From AP-15 sp963755435 (GTDB lineage Bacteria > Pseudomonadota > Alphaproteobacteria > ATCC43930 > CGMCC-115725), in contig CAVWJX010000003.1 in assembly GCA_963755435.1 (NCBI GenBank), forward strand, positions 992,001 to 1,056,000: a stretch of 64,000 nt of DNA. The letters are read 5' to 3'. The position numbers and the translations under genes are program-made. Shown here in pieces: positions 39,174-49,263 of the stretch. Each line of letters starts with the position of its first letter. Within the stretch, counting starts at the first letter, position 1. The notes under the pieces are model-generated. The model was not told the origin of the DNA. It saw only the letters and a program-made list of their open reading frames with translations, and ran no database searches.

Positions 39174-39210
39174 TCTGTGCGTGTTGCGCACAGAGGTTCG
39201 GATATCGTAC
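39174..39210 (+). promoter_or_regulatory. Candidate PcaR operator and adjacent 8-bp dyad upstream of pcaI
   Basis: TCTGTGCG (39174-39181) and CGCACAGA (39187-39194) are perfect inverted arms with a 5-base spacer. Immediately after, GTTCGGATATCGTAC (39196-39210) matches 11 of 15 positions of the PcaR/PcaU operator (GTTCGATAATCGCAC) that I recall from Pseudomonas. An IclR-type regulator gene ends the operon at 47022. No T-run follows the dyad, so it is unlikely to be a terminator. Confidence 0.5.
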
Positions 39211-39326
39211 AACTGGTCGGGCGACGGGGCCGGGCGAGGGACCGGGGACGCCCCGCAGCCGAGGAGGTGGACGAGGGTGGCAGGACGGCACCGGCGCCGG
39301 CGCCCCGGCAGCGGGGCTCGGGACTG

Positions 39327-40159
39327 ATGGCGCGGATCGTCAGCCTGGAGGAGGGCGTCCGCGACCTCGTCCACGACGGCGACTGCGTGGCCCTGGAGGG
39401 CTTCACCCACCTGATCCCGTTCGCCGCCGGGCACGAGATCATCCGCCAGGGCCGGCGCGGCCTCACCCTCGTCCGCCTGACCCCCGACCTCGTCTACGAC
39501 CAGATGATCGGTGCCGGCTGTCGCGGCGGCTGGTCTTCTCCTGGGGGGGCAACCCCGGCGTCGGGTCCCTGCACCGGCTCCGCGACGCGGTGGAGCACGG
39601 CTGGCCGGGCCCGCTCGAGCTGGACGAGCACAGCCACGCCGGCCTGGCCAACCGGTACGTGGCCGGGGCGTCCGGCCTGCCGTTCGCCGTGCTCCGCGGC
39701 TACGCCGGCACCGACCTCGTGCGGCACAGCCCGTCGCTCGCCACGGTCGAGTGCCCGTTCACCGGCGAGCGCCTGGCCGCCGTGCCGGCCATCCGCCCGG
39801 ACGTGGCGGTGGTCCACGCCCAGCAGGCCGACCGCGAGGGGAACGTCCAGCTCTGGGGCATCAGCGGCGTCCAGAAGGAGGCCGTGCTCGCCGCCGCCCG
39901 GTCGCTGGTCACCGTGGAGGAGGTGGTGGACGAGCTGCCCGAGCGCTACGGCGCGGTGCGCCTGCCCGCGTGGGCGGTGACGGCCGTGGCGGAGGTCCCC
40001 GGAGGCTGCCACCCCTCGTACGCCGCCGGGTACTCGGCGCGCGACAACGGGTACTACGAGGCCTGGGACGCCGTCGGCCGCGACCGCCGGGCGTTCCTGG
40101 CCTGGCTGGACGAGCACGTCCTGGCGGCCCCGTCCCGCCGCGAGCCGGTGGCCCCGTGA
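39327..40159 (+). CDS. pcaI: 3-oxoadipate CoA-transferase subunit A
   Basis: Alpha subunit of the enzyme that moves CoA from succinyl-CoA to 3-oxoadipate. VALEGFTHLIPFAAGHEIIRQG, LTLVRLTPDLVYDQMIGAG and, after a break near 39522, RLVFSWGGNPGVGSLHRLRD are typical of family I CoA-transferase A subunits; RPDVAVVHAQQADREGNVQ follows. First gene of the coupled pca operon; its stop overlaps the pcaJ start (GTGA). Confidence 0.9.
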
Positions 40160-41028
40160 CCGGCCCGGCCGCCGCGGCGCGGGCGCCGCGATCGGCGCCC
40201 CAGGAGGCGCCCGCGCCGCCGGGCCCGCCGGCGGCACCCGTGGCGCCGGGGGGCGGGTGGACCACGGACGAGATGATGACCGTGGCCGCCGCCCGCGAGC
40301 TCGCCGGCAGCCGCTCCTGCTTCGTGGGGATCGGCCTGCCGAGCACCGCCGCCAACCTGGCACGCCGGATCCACTCGCCGGGCATCGCCCTCGTGTACGA
40401 GTCGGGGACCATCGGCGCCCGGCCCACCCGGCTCCCCCTCTCGATCGGCGACGGCGAGCTGGCCGAGACCGCGGAGTCGGTGGTGCCGGTGGCCGAGATC
40501 TTCAACTACTGGCTGCAGCCGGGGCGGATCGACGTGGGCATGCTGGGCGGCGCGCAGGTGGACCGGTACGGGAACCTGAACTCCACGGTCGTCGGGGAGT
40601 ACGCCCGCCCGAAGGTGCGGCTCCCGGGCGCCGGCGGGGCGCCGGAGATCGCCGGGGCGTGCCCCAAGGTGCTGGTGGTGATGCGCCAGTCCACGAGGAC
40701 GTTCGTGGAGCGCGTGGACTTCGTGACCACCGTGGGGCACGGCGACGGGCCGGGGGCCCGCCGCCGGCTCGGGCTGCGGGGCGGCGGGCCCGGCGCCGTG
40801 GTGACCGACCTGGGCGTCCTCCGGCCGCATCCCGTCCGCGCCGAGCTGGTCCTCACCGAGATCCACCCCGGGCACACGGTGGCCGAGGCGCGGGCCGCCA
40901 CCGGATGGCCGCTGGCGACGGCGGACCACGTCACCGAGAGCGCCCCGCCGAGCGACGAGGAGCTGGCGGTCCTCCGCGGGCTCGTGCACGCCGAGAGCGC
41001 CGGACCGGGAAGGGATGGGGCCACGTGA
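40156..41028 (+). CDS. pcaJ: 3-oxoadipate CoA-transferase subunit B
   Basis: Beta subunit with the catalytic glutamate in VYESGTIGA. GIGLPSTAANLARRIHSPG and GGAQVDRYGNLNSTVVG are family landmarks, and HPGHTVAEARAATGWPL lies near the C-terminus. About 290 residues, with a 35-residue Ala/Pro-rich N-terminal extension that suggests the true start may be later, near WTTDEMM. GTGA overlaps on both sides. Confidence 0.92.
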   Translation: MTGPAAAARAPRSAPQEAPAPPGPPAAPVAPGGGWTTDEMMTVAAARELAGSRSCFVGIGLPSTAANLARRIHSPGIALVYESGTIGARPTRLPLSIGDGELAETAESVVPVAEIFNYWLQPGRIDVGMLGGAQVDRYGNLNSTVVGEYARPKVRLPGAGGAPEIAGACPKVLVVMRQSTRTFVERVDFVTTVGHGDGPGARRRLGLRGGGPGAVVTDLGVLRPHPVRAELVLTEIHPGHTVAEARAATGWPLATADHVTESAPPSDEELAVLRGLVHAESAGPGRDGAT

Positions 41029-42201
41029 CCGCGGCGTGGATCGTGGACGGGGTGCGGACCCCGATCGGCCGCTACGGCGGCGCGCTCGCCGGCGTGCGCC
41101 CGGACGACCTGGCCGCCGGCACGCTCCGGGCGCTCCTGGGCCGCCACCCCGGGCTCGACCCCGCACAGGTCAACGACGTGGTCCTCGGCAACGCCAACGG
41201 CGCCGGCGAGGACAACCGGAACGTCGCCCGCATGGCCGTGCTCCTGGCCGGCCTCCCCACGTCCGTCCCGGGCGCCACGGTGACCCGCCTGTGCGGAATC
41301 CGGCATGGAGGCCGTGGTGGGCGCCAGCCGGGCCATCGAGACCGGGGACGCCCGGTGGTGCGTGGCGGGCGGCGTGGAGTCCATGAGCCGCGCGCCGTGG
41401 GTCCTGCCCAAGCCGGAGGCCCCGCTGCCCCGGGAGGACGCCACGCTCCACTCCACCACCCTGGGGTGGCGCATGGTCAACCCCGCCATGCCGGCGGCGT
41501 GGACCGTGGCCCTGGGGGAGGGCGCCGAGATCCTGGCCGACCGCTACGGCATCGGCCGCGAGGCCCAGGACGCGTTCGCGCTGGCGAGCCACCGGCGGGC
41601 CGGCGCCGCCTGGGCGGCCGGCGCCTTCGAGGCCGAGGTGGTGCCCGTGGCCGGCGCGGACCTGGACCGGGACGAGTCGGTCCGGGAGACCTCGATGGCG
41701 CGGCTCGGCGCGCTGCGGCCCGCCTTCCGCCCGGACGGGACGGTCACGGCCGGGAACTCGTCGCCCCTGAACGACGGCAGCGCCTGCCTGCTGCTCGCGG
41801 GCGACGCCGGCGCCGCCGAGCTGGGGACCGAGCCGCTCGCCCGCGTGGCCGGCCGGGGCGTGGCCGCGGTGGATCCCCCGCTCTACGGGATCGGCCCGGT
41901 GGAGGCCGCCGAGCGCGCCCTCCGGCGGGCGGGCATCGGCTGGGGCGACCTCGCGGTGGTGGAGCTGAACGAGGCGTTCGCCGCCCAGGCCCTCGCCTGC
42001 CTGGCCGAGTGGCCGAAGCTCGACCCGGCCGTCGTCAACCCCCAGGGGGGCGCCATCGCGCTCGGGCACCCGCTGGGCTGCTCGGGGGCACGCCTGCTGG
42101 CCTCGCTCGCCCACCAGCTCCGCCGGCACGGCGGCGGCTACGGCCTGGCGGCGATGTGCGTGGGCGTGGGGCAGGGCATCGCGGTGGTGCTGGAAGCGTG
42201 A
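41025..42201 (+). CDS. pcaF: 3-oxoadipyl-CoA thiolase
   Basis: Cleaves 3-oxoadipyl-CoA to succinyl-CoA and acetyl-CoA, the last pathway step. The nucleophile Cys is in VTRLCG(S)GMEAV, across a break near 41297. ESMSRAPW, GTVTAGNSSPLNDG, VVELNEAFAAQ and the C-terminal GGAIALGHPLGCSGARL (His) are present, as is the second Cys in AAMCVGVGQG. About 391 residues. Confidence 0.93.
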
Positions 42202-42965
42202 GCGGGGAGGCGGGAGGGCCGACGGACGACGGCACCGCGCCCGGGACGCCGCTGCCGTCCCTGGACGTGCGGACCCTGGACCCCCCCTACGACGTCCCGG
42301 GCTACCGGTCCACCGGGCTCCGGCACCCCCTGCGGGACCTGCTCGTCCTGCCACCCTCGCAGGCCGACGGGACCGGGCCGGCCTTCGGCGACGGCGCGGT
42401 GGGACCGGACGACCACGACCTGACCGTCGGGCACGCCGGCGAGCCCCAGGGCCAGCGCATCGTGCTCGAGGGGCGGCTGGCGGACCGGCGCGGCCGGCCG
42501 GTGGCGGGCCAGCTCGTGGAGCTCTGGCAGGCCAACGCGGCGGGCCGCTACCGCCACGACGGCGACCGGCACCCGGCGCCGCTCGACCCCAACTTCACCG
42601 GCTACGGCCGCTGCCGCACCGGCGGCGACGGGTGGTACCGCTTCGTCACCGTGCGACCCGGGGCCTACCCGTGGGGCAACCACCACAACGCCTGGCGGCC
42701 CGCCCACATCCACCTCTCGGTGTTCGGGCGTGCCTTCACCGACCGCCTCGTGACCCAGGTGTACTTCCCTGGCACACCGCTCCTCGACCACGACCCCATC
42801 TACCAGTCGGTCTCGCCGGCGGCCCGGCACCGGCTCGTCTCCCGCCTGGACCTGGCGCGCTCGGTGCCGGAGTGGGCGCTCTGCCACCGGTTCGACATCG
42901 TGGTGGCCGGGCCCGAGGCCACGCCCACCGAGCCGCCGCCCCACCACCCCGGGGGGACCCGGTGA
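42198..42965 (+). CDS. pcaH: Protocatechuate 3,4-dioxygenase beta subunit
   Basis: Intradiol ring-cleaving dioxygenase subunit holding the iron. ELWQANAAGRYRH gives the first Tyr ligand, RPGAYPWGNHHNAWRPAHIH the second Tyr and His pair (written here in full family order at 42650-42715). LRHPLRDLLVLPPS is the usual N-terminal arm. 255 residues, intact. Confidence 0.95.
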   Translation: MSGEAGGPTDDGTAPGTPLPSLDVRTLDPPYDVPGYRSTGLRHPLRDLLVLPPSQADGTGPAFGDGAVGPDDHDLTVGHAGEPQGQRIVLEGRLADRRGRPVAGQLVELWQANAAGRYRHDGDRHPAPLDPNFTGYGRCRTGGDGWYRFVTVRPGAYPWGNHHNAWRPAHIHLSVFGRAFTDRLVTQVYFPGTPLLDHDPIYQSVSPAARHRLVSRLDLARSVPEWALCHRFDIVVAGPEATPTEPPPHHPGGTR

Positions 42966-43627
42966 CGGGCGACGGCGTGCCGCCCGCTGGCGTCCCCGAG
43001 CAGGCGGCGGCCGGGGTACCGGCCGCGGGACCGCCGCCCACCCCCTCGCAGACCGCCGGGCCGTTTCTCGCCATCGGCCTGGCGCCGCTGGCCCGCGGCG
43101 AGCTGGTCCCGGACGGCACGCCGGGCGCGGTGGCCGTGGGGGGTCGCGTCCTCGACGGCCGGGGCGAGCCGGTGCCCGACGCGGCGGTGGAGATCTGGCA
43201 GCCGGGCGAGGCCGGGCGCATCGGCTCGCCGGCGGCGGGCGGCGGGCCGCGGCCCGCCGGGCCCGGAGCCGGTGCCGGTGCCGCGCCGGCGGCACCGGGC
43301 TTCGGCCGCTGCCTCACGGACCCCGGCGGCCGGTTCCGGTTCGTGACCACCGTGCCGGAGCCCGTGGCCCTCCGCTCGGGCGTGCTCCAGGCGCCCCACC
43401 TCGACGTGCTGGTCTTCGCCCGGGGGCTCACCCGGTGGCTGCGGACCCGCGCCTACTTCGGCGGCGAGCCCGCCAACCACGCCGACCCGGTGCTGGCGGC
43501 GGTGCCGGCGGACCGCCGGACCACCCTCGTCGCGGTGCCGGACCCCGAGGCGCCGGCGGGCAGGCGCGGGTTCCGGTTCGACATCCGCCTCCAGGGGGAC
43601 GGCGAGACCGTCTTCTTCGCCGGCTGA
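42962..43627 (+). CDS. pcaG: Protocatechuate 3,4-dioxygenase alpha subunit
   Basis: Structural partner of PcaH. PSQTAGPFLAIGL is the N-terminal mark, then GGRVLDGRGEPVPDAAVEIW, FGRCLTDPGGRFRFVT, and FDIRLQGDGETVFF. About 221 residues, intact. An inserted Gly/Ala/Pro-rich stretch near residue 90 is longer than in most PcaG proteins. Confidence 0.93.
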   Translation: MTGDGVPPAGVPEQAAAGVPAAGPPPTPSQTAGPFLAIGLAPLARGELVPDGTPGAVAVGGRVLDGRGEPVPDAAVEIWQPGEAGRIGSPAAGGGPRPAGPGAGAGAAPAAPGFGRCLTDPGGRFRFVTTVPEPVALRSGVLQAPHLDVLVFARGLTRWLRTRAYFGGEPANHADPVLAAVPADRRTTLVAVPDPEAPAGRRGFRFDIRLQGDGETVFFAG

Positions 43628-43642
43628 GCGCCGGGAGCACGC

Positions 43643-45044
43643 ATGGCGGCCGACGGCGGTGCCCACCGATGCCAAGCTGGTGGCCTGTTCGACCACCTCT
43701 TCACCACCGACGACCTGCTGGAGGCCACGTCCGGGCGGGCCTGGGTCGACGCCATGCTGGCCTTCGAGCGGGAGCTGGCGGCCGCCGGGGCGGAGCTGGG
43801 GATCGTGCCCCCGGCCTCGGCGGACGCCATCGCCGCCGCCACCCGCACCCTCCGGCCGGATCCGGCGGCGTTGGGGATCGCCGGCCGGGACCCGGGCAAC
43901 CCGGCGGCACCGCTGGTGCGGCTCCTCCGCGAGGCCGTGGGCCCCGACCACGCGCCGTCCGTGCACCTCGGCGCCACCAGCCAGGACGCGCTGGACACGG
44001 CGGCCATGCTGGTGGCCCGGCGAGCCGGCGGGCTGGTGGCCGCCTCGCTCGACCGCGCCTGCGACGCCGCGGCCACCCTGGCCGACGAGCACCGCGGGAC
44101 CGTGCTGGCCGGGCGAACCCTCCTCCAGCAGGCCCTCCCCACCACCTTCGGCCTGAAGGCCGCCGGGTGGCTGGTGGCCATGGACGACGCCGGCCGCGAC
44201 CTCGACCGCGTGCTCGCGCAGCGCCTGGCCGTCCAGCTCGGCGGGGCGGCGGGCACCCTCGCCGCCCTGGGCGCCCGCGGGCCCGCGGTGGCGCGGGCGC
44301 TGGCCGGGCGGCTGGGGCTGGCCGAGCCGGTGCTGCCCTGGCACGCCGACCGGGTGCGGGTGGGCGAGCTGGCCTCCGCCCTGGCGGTGGCCGCCGGCGC
44401 CGGGACCAAGGTGGCGCTCGACGTGGTGCTGCTGTCCCAGACCGAGGTCGGCGAGGTCACGGGGGACGCCGGCGGGTCGTCCACCCTGCCGCACAAGCGG
44501 AACCCGACCCGCGCCGTGCTGGCCCGCGCCTGCGGCGCCCGCGCCACCGGCCTGGCCGGCACGCTGCTGGCGTCCATGGCCCAGGAGCACGAGCGGGCCG
44601 CCGGGGCGTGGCACGCCGAGTGGCCGGCGATGACCGAGCTGCTACGCGCCACCGGGGGCTGCCTGCACGCGGTGGCCGGGTTGCTCGGGTCCCTGCGGGT
44701 GGACGCCGGCCGCATGCTGGCCAACCTGGAGATCGGCCACGGCGTCCTCATGGCCGAGCGGGTGCTGGCCGACCTCGCCGCCGACCTGGGCTGGGAGGAG
44801 GCCGCCGTCCAGGTCCGCACGGCCACCGAGCGGGCGCTCGACGGGCCCGAGCCGTTCGCCCGCGCCCTGGCCGGGCTGGAACCGGTGGCGCGCGTCCGCA
44901 CGGCGGCAGAGCTGGCGGCCCTGTGCGACCCGGTGGGCTACCTGGGTGCGGCCGGCGAGCTGGTGGACCGCGCCCTGGCCTCGCGGCGCGGGGCCGGCGC
45001 GGGCGCGGCGCGCCGGCGCGGGCGCCGGGGGCGCGGACCGGTGA
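43643..45044 (+). CDS. pcaB: 3-carboxy-cis,cis-muconate cycloisomerase
   Basis: Fumarase/aspartase-fold lactonising enzyme. GLFDHLFTTDDLLEATSG, HLGATSQDALDTA and the signature GGSSTLPHKRNPTRAVL are clear. No in-frame stop appears in the given sequence; the frame continues into pcaL. TGA 45042-45044 is used as the end because it overlaps the pcaL GTG just as at every other junction of this operon, which needs one indel in the preceding low-complexity Arg/Gly/Ala-rich stretch (about 44985-45040). Confidence 0.88.
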
Positions 45045-46223
45045 GCGGCGCCGGGGGCGCTACGGCAGACGATGCGGCGGCGGCGGGGGGCGCGGCGGGG
45101 GGCGGCCTCTCGTACCGCCTGGAGGGGCCGGCGGGCGCGCCGGTCCTCGTGCTGGGCAGCTCGCTCGGCACCACCGTCGAGCTGTGGGATCCCCAGATGG
45201 CCGCGTTCACCGACCACTTCCGGGTCCTGCGGTTCAACCTGCCCGGCCACGGCGGGAGCCCCGCGCCGGCCGGGCCGTACACGATCGCCGGGATGGCCGG
45301 CAGCGTGCTGGCGCTGGCGGACGGCCTGGGCGTGGACCGCTTCTCCTACTGCGGCGTGTCGATCGGCGGGATGCTCGGCATGTGGCTCGCCGCCCACCAC
45401 CCGGGGCGGGTGGACCGGCTGGTGCTGGCGGCCACGGCACCGGTGATGGGGCCGCCGGCGGCGTGGGCCGAGCGGGCCGCCACCGTGCGCCGGGAGGGCA
45501 CGGGCGTGCTGGTGGGCACGCTCCTCGAGCGCTGGCTGCCGGGGGCGTACCGCGACGCCCACCCCGAGGTGGTGGCCGGGGTCACGGCCATGATCGAGGG
45601 CTGCAATCGCGAGGGGTACGCCGGCTGCTGCGAGGCGATCGCCGTCATGGACCAGCGGCCGGGCCTCGCCTCGATCGAGGCGCCCACGCTGGTGGTCGCC
45701 GGCGCCGAGGACCCGGCCACCCCGCCGGCCGCATGCCTCGAGCTCGCGCAGGCCGTCCCCGGCGCGGCGTTCACCAGCCTCCCGGGCGCCTCGCACCTGG
45801 CCAACCTCCCCCACCCGGCGCGGTTCGCCGACCTGGTGGTCAGCCACGTGGCCGGCCCGCCGTCGGCGCGGGGCGCGGCGGTGCGCCGGGCGGTGCTCGG
45901 GAACGCCCACGTCAACCGGGCGGCCGCCGGCGCCACGGCGTTCTCCGCCCCGTTCCAGGATCTCATCACCCGCTACGCCTGGGGGGAGATTCGGTCGCGG
46001 CCCCGCGCTCGACCACCGCACCAGGAGCGCCGTCACCCTGGCCATGCTGGTGGCCCTCGGCCGCACCGACGAGCTCACCTTCCACGTGCCGGCGGCCGTC
46101 CGCAACGGGCTCGGGCCCGAGGAGATCCGCGAGGTGCTGCTGCAGGCCGCCGTCTACGCCGGCGTGCCGGCGGCACGCGAGGCGTTCCTCGTGGCCGAGC
46201 GGCTGCTCGAGGGGGAGGCGTAG
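45041..46223 (+). CDS. pcaL: Fused 3-oxoadipate enol-lactonase / 4-carboxymuconolactone decarboxylase
   Basis: Two enzymes in one chain, as known for actinobacterial PcaL. The PcaD half (about residues 25-260) is an alpha/beta hydrolase with nucleophile elbow YCGVSIGGM, LRFNLPGHGGSP and the His in LPGASHLANL. The PcaC half follows: RRAVLGNAHVNRAAAGATAF, and after a break near 45990 TRSAVTLAMLVALGRTDEL and REVLLQAAVYAGVPAAREAF, the decarboxylase core. Confidence 0.92.
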
Positions 46224-46228
46224 GGGCG

Positions 46229-47022
46229 GTGTCGGAGGCTCGCGCGGGGGCGGGCGGCGGGCGGCACGGGGACTTCGTCCAGTCGCTCCGCGGGGGCTGT
46301 CGGTCATCCGCGCCTTCGGCGCCCACCGGCCGGCCCTCACCCTGGCCGAGGTGGCGGCGGCCACCGGCCTGAGCCGTGCGGCGGCGCGGCGGTTCCTGCT
46401 CACCCTCGTCGAGCTCGGCTACGTCCGGTACGACGGCCGGCGCTTCTCGCTCCGCCCGCGGGTGCTCGACCTCGGCTACGCCTACCTGTCCGGGCTGAGC
46501 CTGGCCGAGGTGGCGCAGCCCCACGTGGAGGAGCTGGTGGCCCGGGTCCACGAGTCGTCGTCCATCGCCGTGCTGGACGGCGGCGACATCGTCTACGTGG
46601 TCAGGGTCCCCACCAGCCGCATCATGCGGGTGGCCATCTCGATCGGCACCCGCTTCCCCGCGTACTGCACGTCCATGGGCCGCGTCCTGCTCGCCGCCAA
46701 GCCGCCCGGCGAGCTGGACGCGTTCCTGGCGAAGGTGGACCTGGCGCCCCGGACCGCACGGACGGTGACCGACCCGTCGCGGCTCCGGCGGATCCTGGGC
46801 GACGTGGCGCGCCAGGGGTACGCGCTGGTGGAGGCCGAGCTGGAGGAGGGGCTGGTGTCCGTGGCGGCGCCGATCCGTGACGCCGGCGGCGCCGTGACGG
46901 CGGCCATCAACGTGTCGGCGAGCACCTCGCGGGTGCGGCCGGCGGCGCTGCGGCGGGACGTGGTGCCGGTGTTGCTGGCCACGGCGGCCCAGGTCGAGCG
47001 GGGCCTCCGGGCGGCGGGGTGA
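46229..47022 (+). CDS. IclR-family regulator, PcaR type
   Basis: Start GTG 46229, 6 bases after pcaL. DFVQSLRGG then (break near 46297) SVIRAFGAHRPALTLAEVAA and GLSRAAARRFLLTLVELGYV form the PcaR-style HTH. The effector domain has VARVHESSSIAVLDGGDIVY, PAYCTSMGRVLLA and INVSASTSRV. Ends the pca operon and probably controls it via the site at 39196 with 3-oxoadipate or protocatechuate as ligand. Confidence 0.88.
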
Positions 47023-47070
47023 CGGAGGCGGCGACTGCCGGGACGGCGGGCGGCCGGGGCGCGGCGGGGA

Positions 47071-47473
47071 TCAGCGGCTCATGTTGACGGCGTGCACCCG
47101 CACCGGCCGGACGGTGACCACCACCCGCTCCTCCCCCGGACGGTCGTGGTCGCGGAGGTCGGCGCCGTACTTGGCCCCCACCCGGTCGGCGAAGGCGTAG
47201 CCGGCGTCCGGCTCGATCTCGGCGTCCCCCCGGAGCTCCAGGTAGCGGTACGGGTTGGCCAGGTCGAGGACGAACAGGCAGACCGCCGGGTCCCGGAGGA
47301 GGTTCTTCGTCTTCTGCCGTGCGGTGTTCAGCGAGAATCCTGGCCCGCTCCCCGTCCCAGAGGAACCAGACCGCGCTCACCTGCGGGCGGCCGTCCGGAC
47401 CGATCGTGGCGATCGTGGCCACCCGGGCGTCGAGCAGGTCGCGGTGGGAGTCGGGCACACGCACGTCCGGCAT
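47071..47473 (-). CDS. PPOX-class FMN/F420-dependent oxidoreductase
   Basis: Split-barrel flavin-fold protein. ARVATIATIGPDGRPQVSAVWFLWDG opens it; after a break near 47335 comes LNTARQKTKNLLRDPAVCLF, LANPYRYLELRGDAEIE and VVVTVRPVRVHAVNMSR. About 134 residues, normal for the family. Probably binds F420 or FMN; substrate unknown. Convergent with the IclR gene. Confidence 0.85.
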
Positions 47474-47612
47474 GCCGCCAGCGTAGGAGGGCTGGCGCGG
47501 GCGGCGCGCGGGGCAGGAGGGGGACGGTACGGTGACGGTGGGGCCGGTGCCGGAGCGACGCCGGGAGACGAGCGAGCTCTGCGGCGGGTGCCGGGAGCGG
47601 ATCGGGGGTTAC

Positions 47613-48200
47613 GTGCCGAGGATCGAGCCGATTCCCATGGACCAGATGGCGCCGGAGCCTCGGCGCATCATCGAGGAAGGGGTGGCCGAGGGGCTCTACG
47701 CCACGCCCGTCCCGCTGCAGATCTTCGCGTACCGCACGCAGCAGATCCTGATGACGAACGCCGCACGGACGGCCTGGGGGCAGCGGTCACTGCTCGGCGG
47801 CCGGATCCTCGAGCTCCTGCGCATCCGCAGCGCCCAGTTGGGCGAGTGCCAGCCCTGCATGCAGTCGCGCAAGCACGGCTCCGTCACCGAGGATGACGTG
47901 GCCTGCCTGGTCTCCCCGGGAGGGGCGGAGCTGAACGAGCAGGAGCGCCTCGCCGTGGAGTTCCTCGACCTCCTCTCGGCCGACCACCACGCGATCGACG
48001 AGGCGTTCTACCGCCGCCTCGGCGAGCACTTCACGGCGGCGCAGATCGTGGAGCTGGGGTTCGCCTGCGCCAACTCCATGGGCCTGCACCGGTTCATCCA
48101 CACCCTCGACGTCTTCGGCGAGTCGCCTCCGGTCATCCGCTACAGCGCCGACCAGGTCGACTCGGCCGTCAGCGAGCCCGCTGCCCATGCCGCACCGTGA
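47613..48200 (+). CDS. Carboxymuconolactone decarboxylase/AhpD-family protein
   Basis: AhpD-like fold with a redox-type CxxC (C79-Q-P-C82 in GECQPCMQ) followed by SRKHGSVTEDDV, which marks the peroxidase/reductase-like branch rather than true PcaC. About 195 residues from GTG 47613 (VPRIEPIPMDQM). GTG 47532 would add 27 residues with two more Cys. The stop overlaps the epimerase-like start (GTGA). Confidence 0.8.
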   Translation: MPRIEPIPMDQMAPEPRRIIEEGVAEGLYATPVPLQIFAYRTQQILMTNAARTAWGQRSLLGGRILELLRIRSAQLGECQPCMQSRKHGSVTEDDVACLVSPGGAELNEQERLAVEFLDLLSADHHAIDEAFYRRLGEHFTAAQIVELGFACANSMGLHRFIHTLDVFGESPPVIRYSADQVDSAVSEPAAHAAP

Positions 48201-49197
48201 GCCGGACCGTGCTGGTGACGGGGGCCACCGGGCTGGCCGGTGCCAACGTCTGCAAGCTCCTGGTGGAGCGGGGCGACGCCGTACGGGCCCTCGCCCGGGA
48301 GGGCGCTGACACCGGACCGCTCTCCGAGCTGGGGGTGCAGGTCGTCACCGGGGACATCACCGACCCCGGTGCCGTGCTGCGGGCGGCCAGGGGCAGCGAC
48401 GCGGCCGTCCACTGCGCGGCCCTCCTCGGGGGCGCCAGCCAGGACCTCGCCGACTTCGAGGCGGTGAACGTCGGCGGGACCAGGAACGTCCTGGACGCGG
48501 CCGAGGCGCTCGACCTGGGCCGCATCGTCGCCCTCAGCACCGGCACGTTCTTCGACACGGCCGGAGGCCTCGATCGCGAGGACGCGCCGGTGGCCGAGGA
48601 GCCGAGCCAGGACCCCTACACCCTCACCAAGATGGCGGCGTTCCTGGACGCCATGTCCCGCGGCCGCCAGGGGACGGGACGTGGTCGAGCGCCCATCCCG
48701 GCGCCATCTACGGCCCGTCGCCGGTGGCGAGCAACGCCCTCGGCGTGACCAGCTTCAACCGGGTGCTCCTCTCGGCGGCGCGGGGCCGGATCGAGCGGTA
48801 CCTCACGTTCCCCCTGAGCTGGGTGTACGCCGAGGACGTGGCCCGAGGGTGCCTCCTCGCCCTGGACCAGGGGGTGGCGGGGGAACGCTACGTGCTCGGC
48901 GGCCGGCCCGAGGACATGACCAGCGTCGCCGGCGCCTGCAACCGCCTCGGCGAGGTGGCCGGGCTCGATCACCGGGTTGTCGACGTGGAGCCGTCCGGCG
49001 ACCCCGAGCTGCTGGAGGTGTTCGGGCCCACGCTCGTCGCCATCGCCGAGCGGGCCGCCCGGCAACCGCCCGAGCGCAGGCGGCTCGAGGGCTCGAAGAC
49101 CTACCAGCGGCTCCGCTACAGCCCCGTCAGCCTGGACGAGGGCCTGGGCCGCACCTACGAGTGGTTCCGGGCGCTCGGCAAGGTGGACGCCGCGTAG
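48197..49197 (+). CDS. NAD(P)-dependent epimerase/dehydratase-like protein
   Basis: Extended SDR: TVLVTGATGLAGANVCKLL is the nucleotide motif, DAAVHCAALLGG follows, and the Ser and YxxxK region is ALSTGTFFD and YTLTKMAA. After a break near 48683 comes HPGAIYGPSP, WVYAEDVARGCLLAL, and RYSPVSLDEGLGRTYEWFRA. About 333 residues. Similar to dihydroflavonol-reductase-like or sterol-dehydrogenase-like proteins. Substrate not deducible. Confidence 0.83.
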
Positions 49198-49263
49198 CGC
49201 TCGTCGGCGCCGCCCCCGGGCGGGCTCGCATCCGGGGGCTTCCGCTCCCGGGCACGAGCAGGC

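Noticed and set aside
39174..39194. Inverted repeat after the LysR gene as a rho-independent terminator
   Set aside because: Arms are good but no T-run follows, and it abuts a PcaR-like site upstream of pcaI, so a regulatory role fits better.
43435..47022. 1,195-codon open frame across pcaB-pcaL
   Set aside because: Only its last part (the IclR regulator) is real protein; the rest is an out-of-frame shadow of pcaB and pcaL. Similar shadows at 9263-11470 and 11727-14225 were also left out.
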